A DNA stretch of 64,000 nt from Polaribacter ponticola (GCF_026191475.2 NZ_JAOSLC020000003.1:558001-622000), one strand, 5' to 3'; positions 17,653 to 26,342 are shown, numbered from the stretch's first letter. Translations and numbers: made by a program. The notes: generated by a model from the letters alone, not told the origin.

Positions 17653-18654
17653 TTAATTTGAAAAATACAGAGGAATCAATCCTTTTAATTTTACTAATGT
17701 TTTATCTACAGTTAAATCACTCATTCCGCCAGAAGCATTTGCATGACCTCCACCATTAAAATGTTCTTTTGCTAATAAATTTACAGGATTTTCTGCTCCT
17801 TTAGATCTGAAAGAAATTTTCATTATTCCATCTCGTTCTGTAAAAACAATAGCTGCTCGCATTCCTTTTATAGATAAAACTAAATTTGCTAAACTATCTG
17901 TATCTCCTTTTTTATATTGATATTTTGCTAATTCTTCTTTAGACAAAGAAATTATAGCAACATTATAATCGTATAAAATTTCTAATTTTTCACTCATTGC
18001 ATACCCTTGTAATCGCAAACGAGTTTCTGTATTATTATCACTTAGTTTTTCATGAATTAAATGATGCTCAACTCCTGCAGCTAATAATTTTGCTAAGACC
18101 TCATGTGTTCTCGGTTTTACAGAATTAAATCTAAAACTCCCAGTATCAGTTAAAATACCTAAATATAAAGGCGTTCCTATTTTTTTGTCTAACAATTCTA
18201 AATTATCAGATTCTTCTATTAAATCTACAATTAGTTGTGATGTTGAAGATGCTGTTGTTTCAGAAACTGTAATTGCAGGAAATTCTTCAGGATTTAAATG
18301 ATGATCAATCATTATTTTCTTACCATTTGCTGCTTCTAACAAAACTTGCATTTCTGGTCCTACTCTATTAATGGCATTATAATCTAAACAAAAAATTAAA
18401 TCTGCTTTATTAATTTCTGCCTCTACATCTTCAGGGTTTTCTTCCATTAAAAGAATAGCAGAAGTATCTAACCAATATAAAAAATCTGGTGCTTTGTCTG
18501 GGTGACAAATAACCGCTTTTTTTCCTAATTTTTCTATAAAGTATAATAATCCTAAAGAAGAACCTATAGAATCTCCATCTGCAGATTTATGCGCTGTAAT
18601 AACAATATTTGAAGCTGCTTTAATCTCTGTTTCTATTTGCTTATAAATATTCAT
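17653..18654 (-). CDS. nrnA: DHH/DHHA1 phosphoesterase, NrnA-type oligoribonuclease
   Basis: A 333-residue two-domain DHH protein. The N-terminal domain has HKSADGDSIGS (residues 22-32), a later DYNAI and DHHLNPE near 116 that bind the metal pair. The C-terminal DHHA1 domain ends with GGGHANASGG. The family degrades nanoRNA and removes the 3' phosphate from pAp. Length is normal and all metal residues are present. The exact substrate in this organism is inferred from family membership. Confidence 0.88.
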   Translation of the reverse strand: MNIYKQIETEIKAASNIVITAHKSADGDSIGSSLGLLYFIEKLGKKAVICHPDKAPDFLYWLDTSAILLMEENPEDVEAEINKADLIFCLDYNAINRVGPEMQVLLEAANGKKIMIDHHLNPEEFPAITVSETTASSTSQLIVDLIEESDNLELLDKKIGTPLYLGILTDTGSFRFNSVKPRTHEVLAKLLAAGVEHHLIHEKLSDNNTETRLRLQGYAMSEKLEILYDYNVAIISLSKEELAKYQYKKGDTDSLANLVLSIKGMRAAIVFTERDGIMKISFRSKGAENPVNLLAKEHFNGGGHANASGGMSDLTVDKTLVKLKGLIPLYFSN

Positions 18655-18818
18655 GAATTGTATTTTTCAATTGCAAATAAACATAGCAATTGCTTTTTTT
18701 ATCAGGTCGCGAAGTTAAGTTTATTATTGATGTAAGAAAGGGAGTTTTTGAAGTTTAATTGCTAAAAATAATCGCTATTTAATTTTAAAAGCTTTCGAGA
18801 TGTTTATATAGCCTAAAT

Positions 18819-18864
18819 AAAAATTTTAGCTCACATCTTATCTTCAATACGAACTAAAATTTTT
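18819..18864 (-). terminator. Possible terminator after the thioredoxin-like gene
   Basis: AAAAATTTTAG and CTAAAATTTTT form an 11-bp stem with a 24-base loop, followed in the reverse direction by T residues. It lies 44 bp beyond the stop at 18908. AT-only stems are common here, so confidence is moderate. Confidence 0.4.
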
Positions 18865-18907
18865 AAAAATTGCAATTATATTTATATACTAATTTGCTTC
18901 TATTAAA

Positions 18908-19375
18908 TTAAAGTTTATTAAGCATTTCTAGAAATTTATTTTTGTCTATTTTACCTACAACATAATCAATTACTTTTCCTTCAGAATCTGTAATAATTGT
19001 TGTTGGTGTTGCAGAAACAGTAAAATGCTTTACGAGGTCTTTTGTTTCTGGTTTATCAATATCTATAATTACCGGTATAATTTGCGAATTGATGATTTTT
19101 GAAACTTCTTTATCCGCGAATACTTCTCGTTTCATAACTCTACAAGGAGCACACCATTTACCAGTAAAAAATAACAGTGTTTTTTTATCAGAATTATTGC
19201 TTATTTTCTCGACAGAAGTAATATTTTCTGCCCATTTTACATCGTTAGATGGTACGTAAAAAGAATACCAAGCATAAGCTAGAGAAACGACAAGAAAAGT
19301 AAGCCAAAACCATTGCCAAAATGGATGAGATTTAGTTTTAGGTGATTTAGAAGAACTATTATTTACTGTTTTCAT
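18908..19375 (-). CDS. Membrane-anchored thioredoxin-like protein
   Basis: From the ATG at 19375 the protein has 155 residues: a short cytoplasmic tail, one membrane helix (FWQWFWLTFLVVSLAYAWY) and a thioredoxin fold with the active site WCAPC and the cis-proline segment SATPTT. It would face the periplasm and exchange thiols or disulfides. A longer frame opens to 19510, but its first 45 residues are non-family and overlap the end of the upstream regulator gene, so the shorter start is chosen. It follows the LytTR regulator in the same direction and may be the last gene of that operon. Confidence 0.82.
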   Translation of the reverse strand: MKTVNNSSSKSPKTKSHPFWQWFWLTFLVVSLAYAWYSFYVPSNDVKWAENITSVEKISNNSDKKTLLFFTGKWCAPCRVMKREVFADKEVSKIINSQIIPVIIDIDKPETKDLVKHFTVSATPTTIITDSEGKVIDYVVGKIDKNKFLEMLNKL

Positions 19376-19497
19376 TATTATATTTTTTTTACTGATGCAA
19401 AATTCAGTAATAAAAATGATTAAGTTTAGTTTAACATACTCAATTGTTGTTTTTAAGTGATGAGTTGTTAAAAACCGACCTCTTTGTGACTTTGTTA

Positions 19498-20238
19498 TTA
19501 ATCTATCCAACTCTTAAAATCCTTTACACGCTCTCTACTTAAAATAATTTCGCTATCAGAATAAGACTGTAAAACTAATTTTAAACGCGAATTAGAATAC
19601 GTAATAATATCTTTTATGGCGTTTATGTGTACTATAAAAGTTCTATTAACTCTAAAGAAATACTTAGGGTTTAAATCGTATTCTAAATTAGTTAAAGAGT
19701 TATTTATAATATAATTCCCTTCTTTTGTTTTTAAATAAGTTGCGTTCTCATAACTATAAAAGCAAGCTACTTCATCTATTTTTAAAATTTTTATCTTCTT
19801 CCCTACTTTTACAGTAAAAGAATTTTTATAATCCTCAATTTTATAATTACTGATTAACTTTTTAAACTGTTCTAAATCCGTCTCTTTTTGATAAACTTCT
19901 TTCGCTTTTTTTATAGCTTCTTCTAGCTTCTCTTTATCAATAGGCTTTAATAAATAAGAAATACTATTATAATCAAAAGCTTTTATACTATAATTACTAA
20001 ATGCAGTTGTAAATATTATTTTAGAAGTAATTTTTACTTGTTTAAAAATTTCAAAACATAAACCATCTGATAATTGCACGTCTAAAAAAATAATATCTGG
20101 ATGTTCGTTTTTTTGAAACCACAGTACAGAAGATTTTACAGCGTTTAATTTATAAATTATCTCAATTTCAAAATCTTGCAACAACCGTTCTAAACGTCTT
20201 GCAGATGGCAATTCGTCTTCTATTATAATTGCCTTCAT
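19498..20238 (-). CDS. LytTR-family response regulator
   Basis: A 246-residue response regulator: receiver domain (1-115) with the acidic pair EDE near 8-10, phospho-acceptor Asp in IIFLDVQLSDG and the conserved Lys in LLKPIDKEK, followed by a LytTR DNA-binding domain (about 140-246). Its ATG overlaps the TAA of the kinase gene by one base, a sign of coupled translation, so it is the partner of that kinase. The last 156 bp are nearly identical to those of the paralogue at 21835-22590, so both should read nearly the same DNA site. Confidence 0.93.
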   Translation of the reverse strand: MKAIIIEDELPSARRLERLLQDFEIEIIYKLNAVKSSVLWFQKNEHPDIIFLDVQLSDGLCFEIFKQVKITSKIIFTTAFSNYSIKAFDYNSISYLLKPIDKEKLEEAIKKAKEVYQKETDLEQFKKLISNYKIEDYKNSFTVKVGKKIKILKIDEVACFYSYENATYLKTKEGNYIINNSLTNLEYDLNPKYFFRVNRTFIVHINAIKDIITYSNSRLKLVLQSYSDSEIILSRERVKDFKSWID

Positions 20239-21488
20239 TAAATTGTATTTAAAATTGGTAATTCGATAATAAAACTTTCTTTTGTATTTTTAATTATTAC
20301 TTTTTCATCAGTAAAAAAAGCAACTCTCTTTTTTATATTCTCAATTCCTTTTTTAGAGTTTTGTTCTGTTTCTATTTTTGGATTCTTATTATTTTCTATA
20401 ATTAAATAATTTTCTTTAGATATTATTTTCAACTCAACAATATCAATTTCATTAACTGTATTGTGTTTTACAACATTCTCTAAAACTTGTTGTAAAATGG
20501 TAGCAACAATATACTTTTCGTTAAGTTTTTTATCAATATTTATACTAAATATTAAACCAACTTCAAACCTATCTTTTAATAATTCTAAATAACTTTTTGC
20601 AAATTTTATTTCCTCTTTTACCAAAACAACATCTTGTTTTTCTTGTTCTAAAAAGTATCGATAAATGTGAGATAAGTTTTCTGAAAAGCGAACCGCTTTT
20701 TTAGGATTCTCTTCAATTAAACTGGTTAAAACATTAATATTATTAAACAAAAAATGCGGACTTATTTGATTTTTTAATTGTTGATAGTTTAACTGCGATT
20801 CTAAAGATTGTTGTTTTAAAACACTCTTTTCTTGTTTATTTATTAAGCTTAAAAAGTAAAAATGTGTAAGAATAAGTACATATAAAAAGAAAGGACTGTA
20901 TAAACCTATTGAAGGCAACAAGAAAGCTCTATCAAGCATTGCTCCTAAACCATCTTTTACAATTCTAAAATTATTAAAAGAAATGATAATCCAAAAAACG
21001 AGAGCAGAAATTGAAACTACATAATAACTTACTATATAATAGATCCTATTAGAGTGTTCATATTTTGAAAAAATATAATTTAAAACATGAATACTTAATA
21101 GCGAAAAAATAAATCCTATTGGTAAAAATTTATAAAATAATAATGTAATATCATATCCATCAAAACGATCTAGTATAATAATAAAGGCATATATGAGAAT
21201 ACCAGATAATGGAATTAATAATAGCTTTATAAATGAATAATTTAGTTCTTTAAAATTATAAATCCTTACAACCCTAGATTTGATTTTTATTGACTGAAAT
21301 AAAGAAAATGCAAAAACTATAAATAAAGAAAATAGAGAAGCAAATAGGGTCGTAAATTCAAATAAAGAATACTCATCTTCATTTTTTAAATATCTAAAAA
21401 ATAAAAAAGTAATTGTAAAAACTATAATACTTGATATTAATCCTGGTTTTAAAACATTAAAAGAAATCTTCTTTTTAGAATCAAACAT
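20238..21488 (-). CDS. LytS-type sensor histidine kinase, lacking its N-terminus
   Basis: A 416-residue kinase with several membrane helices in the first 220 residues, then the phospho-acceptor box QISPHFLFNNINVL and a degenerate C-terminal ATPase part (QVLENVVKHNTVN, GIENIKKRV). It starts at an ATG inside a 44-bp tandem duplication. The preceding ORF (21488-21703) ends in the same residues; deleting one repeat copy joins them into a 473-residue kinase. The TAATG overlap could allow reinitiation, so the protein may be made without its first two membrane helices, or the duplication may be a lesion. Confidence 0.85.
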   Translation of the reverse strand: MFDSKKKISFNVLKPGLISSIIVFTITFLFFRYLKNEDEYSLFEFTTLFASLFSLFIVFAFSLFQSIKIKSRVVRIYNFKELNYSFIKLLLIPLSGILIYAFIIILDRFDGYDITLLFYKFLPIGFIFSLLSIHVLNYIFSKYEHSNRIYYIVSYYVVSISALVFWIIISFNNFRIVKDGLGAMLDRAFLLPSIGLYSPFFLYVLILTHFYFLSLINKQEKSVLKQQSLESQLNYQQLKNQISPHFLFNNINVLTSLIEENPKKAVRFSENLSHIYRYFLEQEKQDVVLVKEEIKFAKSYLELLKDRFEVGLIFSINIDKKLNEKYIVATILQQVLENVVKHNTVNEIDIVELKIISKENYLIIENNKNPKIETEQNSKKGIENIKKRVAFFTDEKVIIKNTKESFIIELPILNTI

Positions 21489-21536
21489 TAGGTTAAAACA
21501 TTAAAAGAAATCTTCTTTTTAGAATCAAACATTAGG
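21449..21536. repeat. Perfect 44-bp tandem duplication inside a kinase gene
   Basis: Copies at 21449-21492 and 21493-21536 are identical by eye. Because 44 is not a multiple of three, the duplication shifts the frame and splits the kinase. Each copy encodes MFDSKKKISFNVL on the reverse strand. Confidence 0.9.
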
Positions 21537-21703
21537 TATGATAAAAATGTAGGTATAAACGTAATTAAAGATGTTAATCTTAAATAATCAAAAAAGTTTT
21601 TTACATCAAAACTATCAGTAAAATATAAAGCTACAATTAAAAATAGATGTATAATAAATACAAATGTTACAGCTTTTAATATGGATGTGGTTAATTTGCT
21701 CAT
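21488..21703 (-). CDS. N-terminal fragment of the split sensor kinase
   Basis: A 71-residue frame with two membrane helices (AVTFVFIIHLFLIVALYF and SLITFIPTFLSYL). Its last residues MFDSKKKISFNVL also begin the kinase ORF downstream. It ends with TAA overlapping the kinase ATG. It looks like the missing amino terminus of that kinase rather than a separate gene. Confidence 0.65.
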   Translation of the reverse strand: MSKLTTSILKAVTFVFIIHLFLIVALYFTDSFDVKNFFDYLRLTSLITFIPTFLSYLMFDSKKKISFNVLT

Positions 21704-21834
21704 AATATTTAATTTTCATCAAAAATGAGACTAATCAAAATTAATAAAAAAAGAAATATAGTGAATTGTTATTTTATACTAGTGAAACGTTAGACATAAA
21801 ATAATTTATAGACAAAAAAAGACTGTTTTCCTCG

Positions 21835-22590
21835 TTAATCTATCCAACTCTTAAAATCCTTTACACGCTCTCTACTTACAATAATTTCGGTATCGGAATA
21901 AGACTGTAAAACTAATTTTAAACGCGAATTAGAATACGCAATAATATCTTTTATGGCGTTTATGTGTACTATAAAAGTTCTATTAACTCTATAAAAATGC
22001 TCTGGGTTTAATTGCTCTTGCCAATGCTCTAAAGAATGATCTATTAAATAACTTCTACCCGAGTTTGTGTGAATATAAGTTGCTTTATTTTCGCTATAAA
22101 AACACTCTATTTCATCTACATGAATAATTTTTATATGCTGACCAATTTTAATCGTAAAGCGTTTTTTAAACTTTCTATCTAACGGGTTTATTAAAAGCTT
22201 TCTAATATCATCTATATTAACTTGTATATCTGTAGTTTTAGATTTATTTAGCCTATATTTATCTACAGCTATCTTTAATTCTTCATCATCTAAAGGCTTT
22301 AATAAGTAATCTATAGAATTTAACTTAAAAGCTTTTAGAGCATATTCATCAAAAGCAGTTGTAAAAATTATAGCAGACTTTACTTCTATTTCTTCAAAAA
22401 TTTCAAAAGACAAACCATCTGATAATTGAATATCTAAAAATATTAAATCTGGGTGCTCGTTTTGCTGAAACCAATTTATAGATTCTTCTACAGAATGTAA
22501 CATTGTTTGAGCTTCAATATCTAACTCTAACAACATTCTATTTAACCTTCTTGCTGCTGGTTTTTCGTCTTCTATAATTATAACATTCAT
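21835..22590 (-). CDS. LytTR-family response regulator (paralogue)
   Basis: A 251-residue receiver plus LytTR protein. Receiver residues are complete (IIEDEKPAARR start, LIFLDIQLSDG with the phospho-acceptor, LLKPLDDEE with Lys). The LytTR domain has HVDEIECFYSENKATYIHT and FYRVNRTFIVHINAI. It lies downstream of a group of 2TM genes and the LytS-type kinase at 23919-25280 in the same direction, which is its likely partner. About 97 percent nucleotide identity with the other regulator is restricted to the last 156 bp; elsewhere they differ strongly, which suggests gene conversion or constraint on the recognition helices. Confidence 0.93.
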   Translation of the reverse strand: MNVIIIEDEKPAARRLNRMLLELDIEAQTMLHSVEESINWFQQNEHPDLIFLDIQLSDGLSFEIFEEIEVKSAIIFTTAFDEYALKAFKLNSIDYLLKPLDDEELKIAVDKYRLNKSKTTDIQVNIDDIRKLLINPLDRKFKKRFTIKIGQHIKIIHVDEIECFYSENKATYIHTNSGRSYLIDHSLEHWQEQLNPEHFYRVNRTFIVHINAIKDIIAYSNSRLKLVLQSYSDTEIIVSRERVKDFKSWID

Positions 22591-22630
22591 TCTTTCACTA
22601 AATTTTAAGTTAGAATAATAAAGCTATTTG

Positions 22631-23242
22631 CTAAATATCTTCCTCCATTATTTTTTTAATTTTTCTCTCTTCCCAATTTTTACCAAGACCTAATAAATTA
22701 AATCCGAATACTTTTAACCAATGAAAGAACAAACCTATTCCCCAGCCTATTGCTGAAAACCAAAACCAATGAAAATGTGGTTCGAACCTTAAATTTACAA
22801 AAACAATTATAGATATTATTATACAATAAATTGTTAAGTGCGTATAAAATCCTTTGATCGCTTTTACTCTTTGTTGAGCTTTAAGAAACCTTTGTTCTTG
22901 AGTAAAATTAGATTCCATTTTTTTATTATTATTTTCTTCTTCTTTTAAATATTCTTTAATCTTACGATCTTCCCAATCTTTATTAAATAAATTAGGAAAA
23001 CCAAATACTTTTGCTGCATGAAAAATTAAAAATATTCCCCACCAAAAGAAAAATCCATAGTTATTTAAATCTGTAAAAGCTTCTATAACCGAATCTCCAT
23101 AAGAGATATCTTTATAAATTCTTCTACCTATAAATATAAAGTTAATGATTAAATAAAAAACTAAGTGCTTATAAAACTTTTTTATTTCTTCCACTCTCTT
23201 TTGAGCTCTTTCGTATCTTTCTGATATATGATTTTGTTCCAT
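22631..23242 (-). CDS. Protein with two 2TM domains
   Basis: A 203-residue protein made of two copies of the 2TM unit (residues 8-95 and 118-200). Each has an amphipathic start (ERAQKRVEEIKKFYKHL or KAQQRVKAIKGFYTHL), two membrane helices and the closing motif NKDWEDRKIKEYL or GKNWEERKIKKIM. The family is nearly confined to Bacteroidota and usually lies next to LytS/LytR genes; the biochemical role is not established. Spaced 4 bp from the next 2TM gene upstream. Confidence 0.85.
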   Translation of the reverse strand: MEQNHISERYERAQKRVEEIKKFYKHLVFYLIINFIFIGRRIYKDISYGDSVIEAFTDLNNYGFFFWWGIFLIFHAAKVFGFPNLFNKDWEDRKIKEYLKEEENNNKKMESNFTQEQRFLKAQQRVKAIKGFYTHLTIYCIIISIIVFVNLRFEPHFHWFWFSAIGWGIGLFFHWLKVFGFNLLGLGKNWEERKIKKIMEEDI

Positions 23243-23246
23243 AATT

Positions 23247-23570
23247 TTAATGCTTTTTATTCATTAACTCTTCTAACTTACTTTTTTCCCATTTATCTAT
23301 AAAACCTATTTTATATCTAAAAGCTACAAAACCATGAATAACTAATCCAATAAACCATAGCAATGCGTTTATCCAAATATTTGCTTTTATCCATGCTAAA
23401 GAATTAATGTTATCTACGTGGTTTTCAAAGAAACCTATTATACTCTTTGAAAAAAGTAAAAGAACTAGCATCATTATTACAAATATTTGTAAATGATTGT
23501 AAAAATTCTTAATCCTTTTTACTCTTTTTTCTGCTTCTTTAAAAGCTATATTTTGATCATTTAATTTCAT
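23247..23570 (-). CDS. 2TM-domain protein
   Basis: A 107-residue single 2TM protein: KEAEKRVKRIKNFYNHLQIF, two membrane helices and FIDKWEKSKLEELM at the end. It is more divergent than its neighbours and lacks the usual HWL motif between the helices. Part of the reverse-strand kinase/2TM/regulator operon. Confidence 0.8.
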   Translation of the reverse strand: MKLNDQNIAFKEAEKRVKRIKNFYNHLQIFVIMMLVLLLFSKSIIGFFENHVDNINSLAWIKANIWINALLWFIGLVIHGFVAFRYKIGFIDKWEKSKLEELMNKKH

Positions 23571-23581
23571 TACAAATAAAT

Positions 23582-23908
23582 TTAAAATTGATTATCATTC
23601 ATATACTTTTCAATTTTCTTTTTCTCCCAATCTTTACCAAAAAATAAATTAGTTCCAAAAACACCTAACCAGTGAAAAGCAATTCCTATTCCCCAGAAAA
23701 ACCAGGTTACATAAGTACCAAAATGAGTAATTGCACCCGCAAAAGAATATTCATTATCGCTATCATTTGTTAATCCAAAAATTATAATAGCAGAGATAAA
23801 AATATTTACGATAACATAAACTGCTAAGTGAATGTAAAATCCTTTAATCTTCTCTACCCTTTTTTTAGCTAGTAAATACTTGTGCTCTTCATTATATTCT
23901 CTTTCCAT
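23582..23908 (-). CDS. 2TM-domain protein
   Basis: A 108-residue 2TM protein from the ATG at 23908 (MEREYNEEHKYLLAKKRV). A longer frame to 23947 exists but would overlap the upstream kinase stop, and its extra residues do not match the family. It has two membrane helices around IFISAIIIFGLT and FFWGIGIAFHWLGVFG and the closing motif GKDWEKKKIEKYM. Confidence 0.82.
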   Translation of the reverse strand: MEREYNEEHKYLLAKKRVEKIKGFYIHLAVYVIVNIFISAIIIFGLTNDSDNEYSFAGAITHFGTYVTWFFWGIGIAFHWLGVFGTNLFFGKDWEKKKIEKYMNDNQF

Positions 23909-23918
23909 CTTATTTTTT

Positions 23919-25280
23919 TTAATTGTATTTGTTATTTTTATCATCATTCATCATCTCCTTAATCTTACGATCTTCCCAATTTTTACCTAAGAAAATGTTA
24001 TAGTTATTAACTTCTAAAAAATGAAATATTAAACCAATTCCCCACCCAAAAATTGGAAACCAAAACCAATGAAACCCTGGAGAAAATCTTAAATTGATAA
24101 ATATTAAAAAAGGTATTACAATACAATAAGATGCTAAATTTTGATAAAACTCTTTTAGTTTTTCTACTCGTTCTACAGCTCTTACATATTTGCTATTTTC
24201 TAAATCATTTGAATTAAATGTCATATTATTTGTTTTAGTTAAGAGAGGTAAACTCACCTTAAATGTTTTGTTATTATTATCTACTATTACTCTTCTATTT
24301 GTAATTAAACTGTATCTTTCTACAATATTTCTTAATCCTACTTTAGTACTTTTACCTATTGTTTCTTTAGGATTAATATTGTTTTCTATATGCAAAAAAC
24401 CCTCTTTTTCATAAATAATTATTTCTAATGGTTTTTTAGAAGAAACAACATTATGTTTCACTGCATTTTCTAAAAGCAATTGTAAAGAAAGTGGTACAAT
24501 TTTAAGCTCTTTATTGCTAACAGTGTTTGGTATATTAAATTTTACAGCATCTTCAAAACGCATTCCTAACAACTCCATATATGTTCTTGCAAATTTTAAT
24601 TCTTCTGTAAGTGTTGTTAAATCTTTGTTTCTTTGTTCTAAAACATATCTATACACTTTAGATAATTTGGTTGTAAATTTTTCTGCTTGTAAAGGGTTTT
24701 CGCCAATTAAACTCGTTAATACATTTAAACTATTAAATAAAAAATGTGGATCTATTTGACTTTTTAAAGATTCAAACTTTGCTGTTTCTGTTTTTGCTAC
24801 TATTTCTTGTTTTGTAGATTCTTTTGTTACAGAAGCTTTCCAGTTTGTCATAAACCCTCTTGCATGTAAAAAAGTAGAAATACCTAAAGAAAGAACAATA
24901 TAAAACAGATGAACCCATAAAAAATCTCCTTTAAAAAAATTCTCTCCGCTGTTATTATTTATAATTACAAAAACTACATAATCTATTGCTAAAACCATAG
25001 GAACAGTATATATTAGAGTTCCTATAATTCCTGCCCAAACTCTTTGATTTGTTTGGGTAATCCAATCCCATTTTTCTGATAAATAATTATTAATAATACC
25101 ATTACCAAAAGCCAATCCAAAACAATACAATCCTGAGATTCCAAAAGAGACAGCAATACCGTATAAAGTTGTTTGTTTAAAAATAACACTAAATATTACG
25201 CCAAATAAGATTGTTAATTTTAAGCTTAATAAGGCTCCTTTTTTTAAACTTCTAATTGTAAAAACTTCTTGGTTATCCAT
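23919..25280 (-). CDS. LytS-type histidine kinase fused to a C-terminal 2TM domain
   Basis: A 453-residue protein. Four membrane helices occupy residues 15-145, then the kinase part begins with LKSQIDPHFLFNSLNVL and a C-terminal ATPase region (LQLLLENAVKHNVV, GLRNIVERY). From about 350 the protein continues, after LLTKTNNMTF, into a full 2TM domain (KYVRAVERVEKLKEFYQNL to GKNWEDRKIKEMM). In most arrangements these are separate genes, so this is either a true fusion or a frame error hiding a stop. It heads the group that ends with the regulator at 21835. Confidence 0.85.
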   Translation of the reverse strand: MDNQEVFTIRSLKKGALLSLKLTILFGVIFSVIFKQTTLYGIAVSFGISGLYCFGLAFGNGIINNYLSEKWDWITQTNQRVWAGIIGTLIYTVPMVLAIDYVVFVIINNNSGENFFKGDFLWVHLFYIVLSLGISTFLHARGFMTNWKASVTKESTKQEIVAKTETAKFESLKSQIDPHFLFNSLNVLTSLIGENPLQAEKFTTKLSKVYRYVLEQRNKDLTTLTEELKFARTYMELLGMRFEDAVKFNIPNTVSNKELKIVPLSLQLLLENAVKHNVVSSKKPLEIIIYEKEGFLHIENNINPKETIGKSTKVGLRNIVERYSLITNRRVIVDNNNKTFKVSLPLLTKTNNMTFNSNDLENSKYVRAVERVEKLKEFYQNLASYCIVIPFLIFINLRFSPGFHWFWFPIFGWGIGLIFHFLEVNNYNIFLGKNWEDRKIKEMMNDDKNNKYN

Positions 25281-25318
25281 CTTTTTATTTGGCTTAAAAT
25301 TTTAAGTTGTCTAATCTA

Positions 25319-25735
25319 CTAAAATCTAATGTTTATTTTAAGATTTTTATCGGTAACTGCAAATTTTGCATCATCATACTGTGGAAATCCAAAACCCAAT
25401 GTATTGTTAGACGCTCCATAATCTTCTTCTGGTCTTCCTTGTGGAGAAAAATCCATTTTACCATTTTCGTTCATATCATGAAGACATATGATTGCATATT
25501 CTCCCGCAGCTACATTTTCGAAAACTACTTTACTTTTACCGTCTATAATTTTACTATGTTTTGATTGTAATGGTATTGCCATAAAAGTTTTCTTATTATA
25601 CAAAGAGAAACCTACGATTCCTTTACTGGACGATACGTTATCTACAGACGCTGTAATCGATATTTTTTCTTGGGCATTTATTTTACTTGAAATAAAAAAG
25701 GCTGTCGATATTAAAATTGCTACTACTAATTTCAT
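25319..25735 (-). CDS. DUF2141-family secreted protein
   Basis: A 138-residue protein with signal peptide (MKLVVAILISTAFFISSKINA). The body carries GIVGFSLYNKKTFM, VVFENVAAGEYAIICLHDMNENGKMDF and GASNNTLGFG, the core pattern of DUF2141 periplasmic proteins, which resemble small Ig-like domains with an acidic, possibly calcium-binding loop (DMNENGKMDF). Function unknown. It is 38 bp upstream of the kinase-2TM gene and may be co-transcribed with it. Confidence 0.82.
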   Translation of the reverse strand: MKLVVAILISTAFFISSKINAQEKISITASVDNVSSSKGIVGFSLYNKKTFMAIPLQSKHSKIIDGKSKVVFENVAAGEYAIICLHDMNENGKMDFSPQGRPEEDYGASNNTLGFGFPQYDDAKFAVTDKNLKINIRF

Positions 25736-26034
25736 GATTTTTATATTTAATGGTTAATTACACTACAAAGATGCAACACAAGTACAGTTTTTTAAATTAA
25801 AGAATACCGAACTGTATTTTTTTTAGGATGAAATGTAAATTTCACCTTTTACCAAAACTATTTAATATAGAAACTTCAAAATTCATGATTACTCATATTA
25901 TCATAATTTTATTTTTAACTCCATATTTTAATAATTATTTAACTCAAAGCATAAATATGTTTAAAATTCATAAAACTTATAAAAAAGTGATAAACTTATG
26001 ATAATTAGTTTTAAAAAAGATATACTTTAGCCAT
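25736..26034. other. AT-rich intergenic region before the arginine leader
   Basis: No convincing gene. TACAGTT and AACTGTA (25783-25816) followed by eight T could be a terminator on the plus strand. A chance 57-codon frame at 25829 is discussed under rejected items. The divergent promoters of the DUF2141 gene and the arginine operon must lie here; a weak -7 like box TACTTTAG is at 26023-26030. Confidence 0.4.
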
Positions 26035-26109
26035 ATGATTACTTCAAGAATAAATAAATTATGTACTACAATAGTTCCCAGTTTGCGTTTACGCAACCGC
26101 CGTCGCTAA
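26035..26109 (+). CDS. Arginine-rich leader peptide of the arginine operon (24 codons)
   Basis: ATG at 26035 opens 24 codons ending with TAA at 26107. The last seven codons read RLRNRRR: five arginines, all CGT or CGC, in a genome that mostly uses AGA. The peptide lies about 230 bases before the first gene of the arginine operon, the arrangement of a leader peptide that senses charged tRNA-Arg by ribosome stalling. TTGCG-TTTA-CGCAA (26083-26096) folds over the Arg codons, and CGCC-CATA-GGCG forms a hairpin at 26245-26256. I could not find a strong terminator, so the mechanism is open. Chance occurrence of such a cluster is unlikely but not excluded. Confidence 0.6.
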   Translation: MITSRINKLCTTIVPSLRLRNRRR

Positions 26110-26342
26110 TATTCTTTTTAGCAACTAACTTATCTATTATAGTAATTAACCATTTATTTTTTTATCGTGAAAATTTCTTACAAAACTTACAATCTATACT
26201 CCGTTATTCTTATAAATAACAATCTACTTCGCAATATTACTTTTCGCCCATAGGCGTTAAAGATATTTATGGAATTTTGGTGAGTCCGGTTCTAAATTAA
26301 AAAAATAAAAAAACAACTTTACAAAACATAAAACTCAATACA

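Noticed and set aside
19376..19510. Longer start for the thioredoxin-like gene
   Set aside because: The 45 extra residues include no family sequence and the frame begins inside the regulator gene; ATG 19375 gives a short tail plus membrane helix.
25829..26002. 57-codon frame beginning KCKFHLLPKLF on the plus strand
   Set aside because: Composition is that of translated AT-rich spacer (Ile, Asn, Lys, Phe), no family pattern, and it lies in the promoter region of the arginine operon.
26281..26300. GAGTCCGGTTCT as the end of a tRNA
   Set aside because: No acceptor, D or anticodon arm can be built around it.
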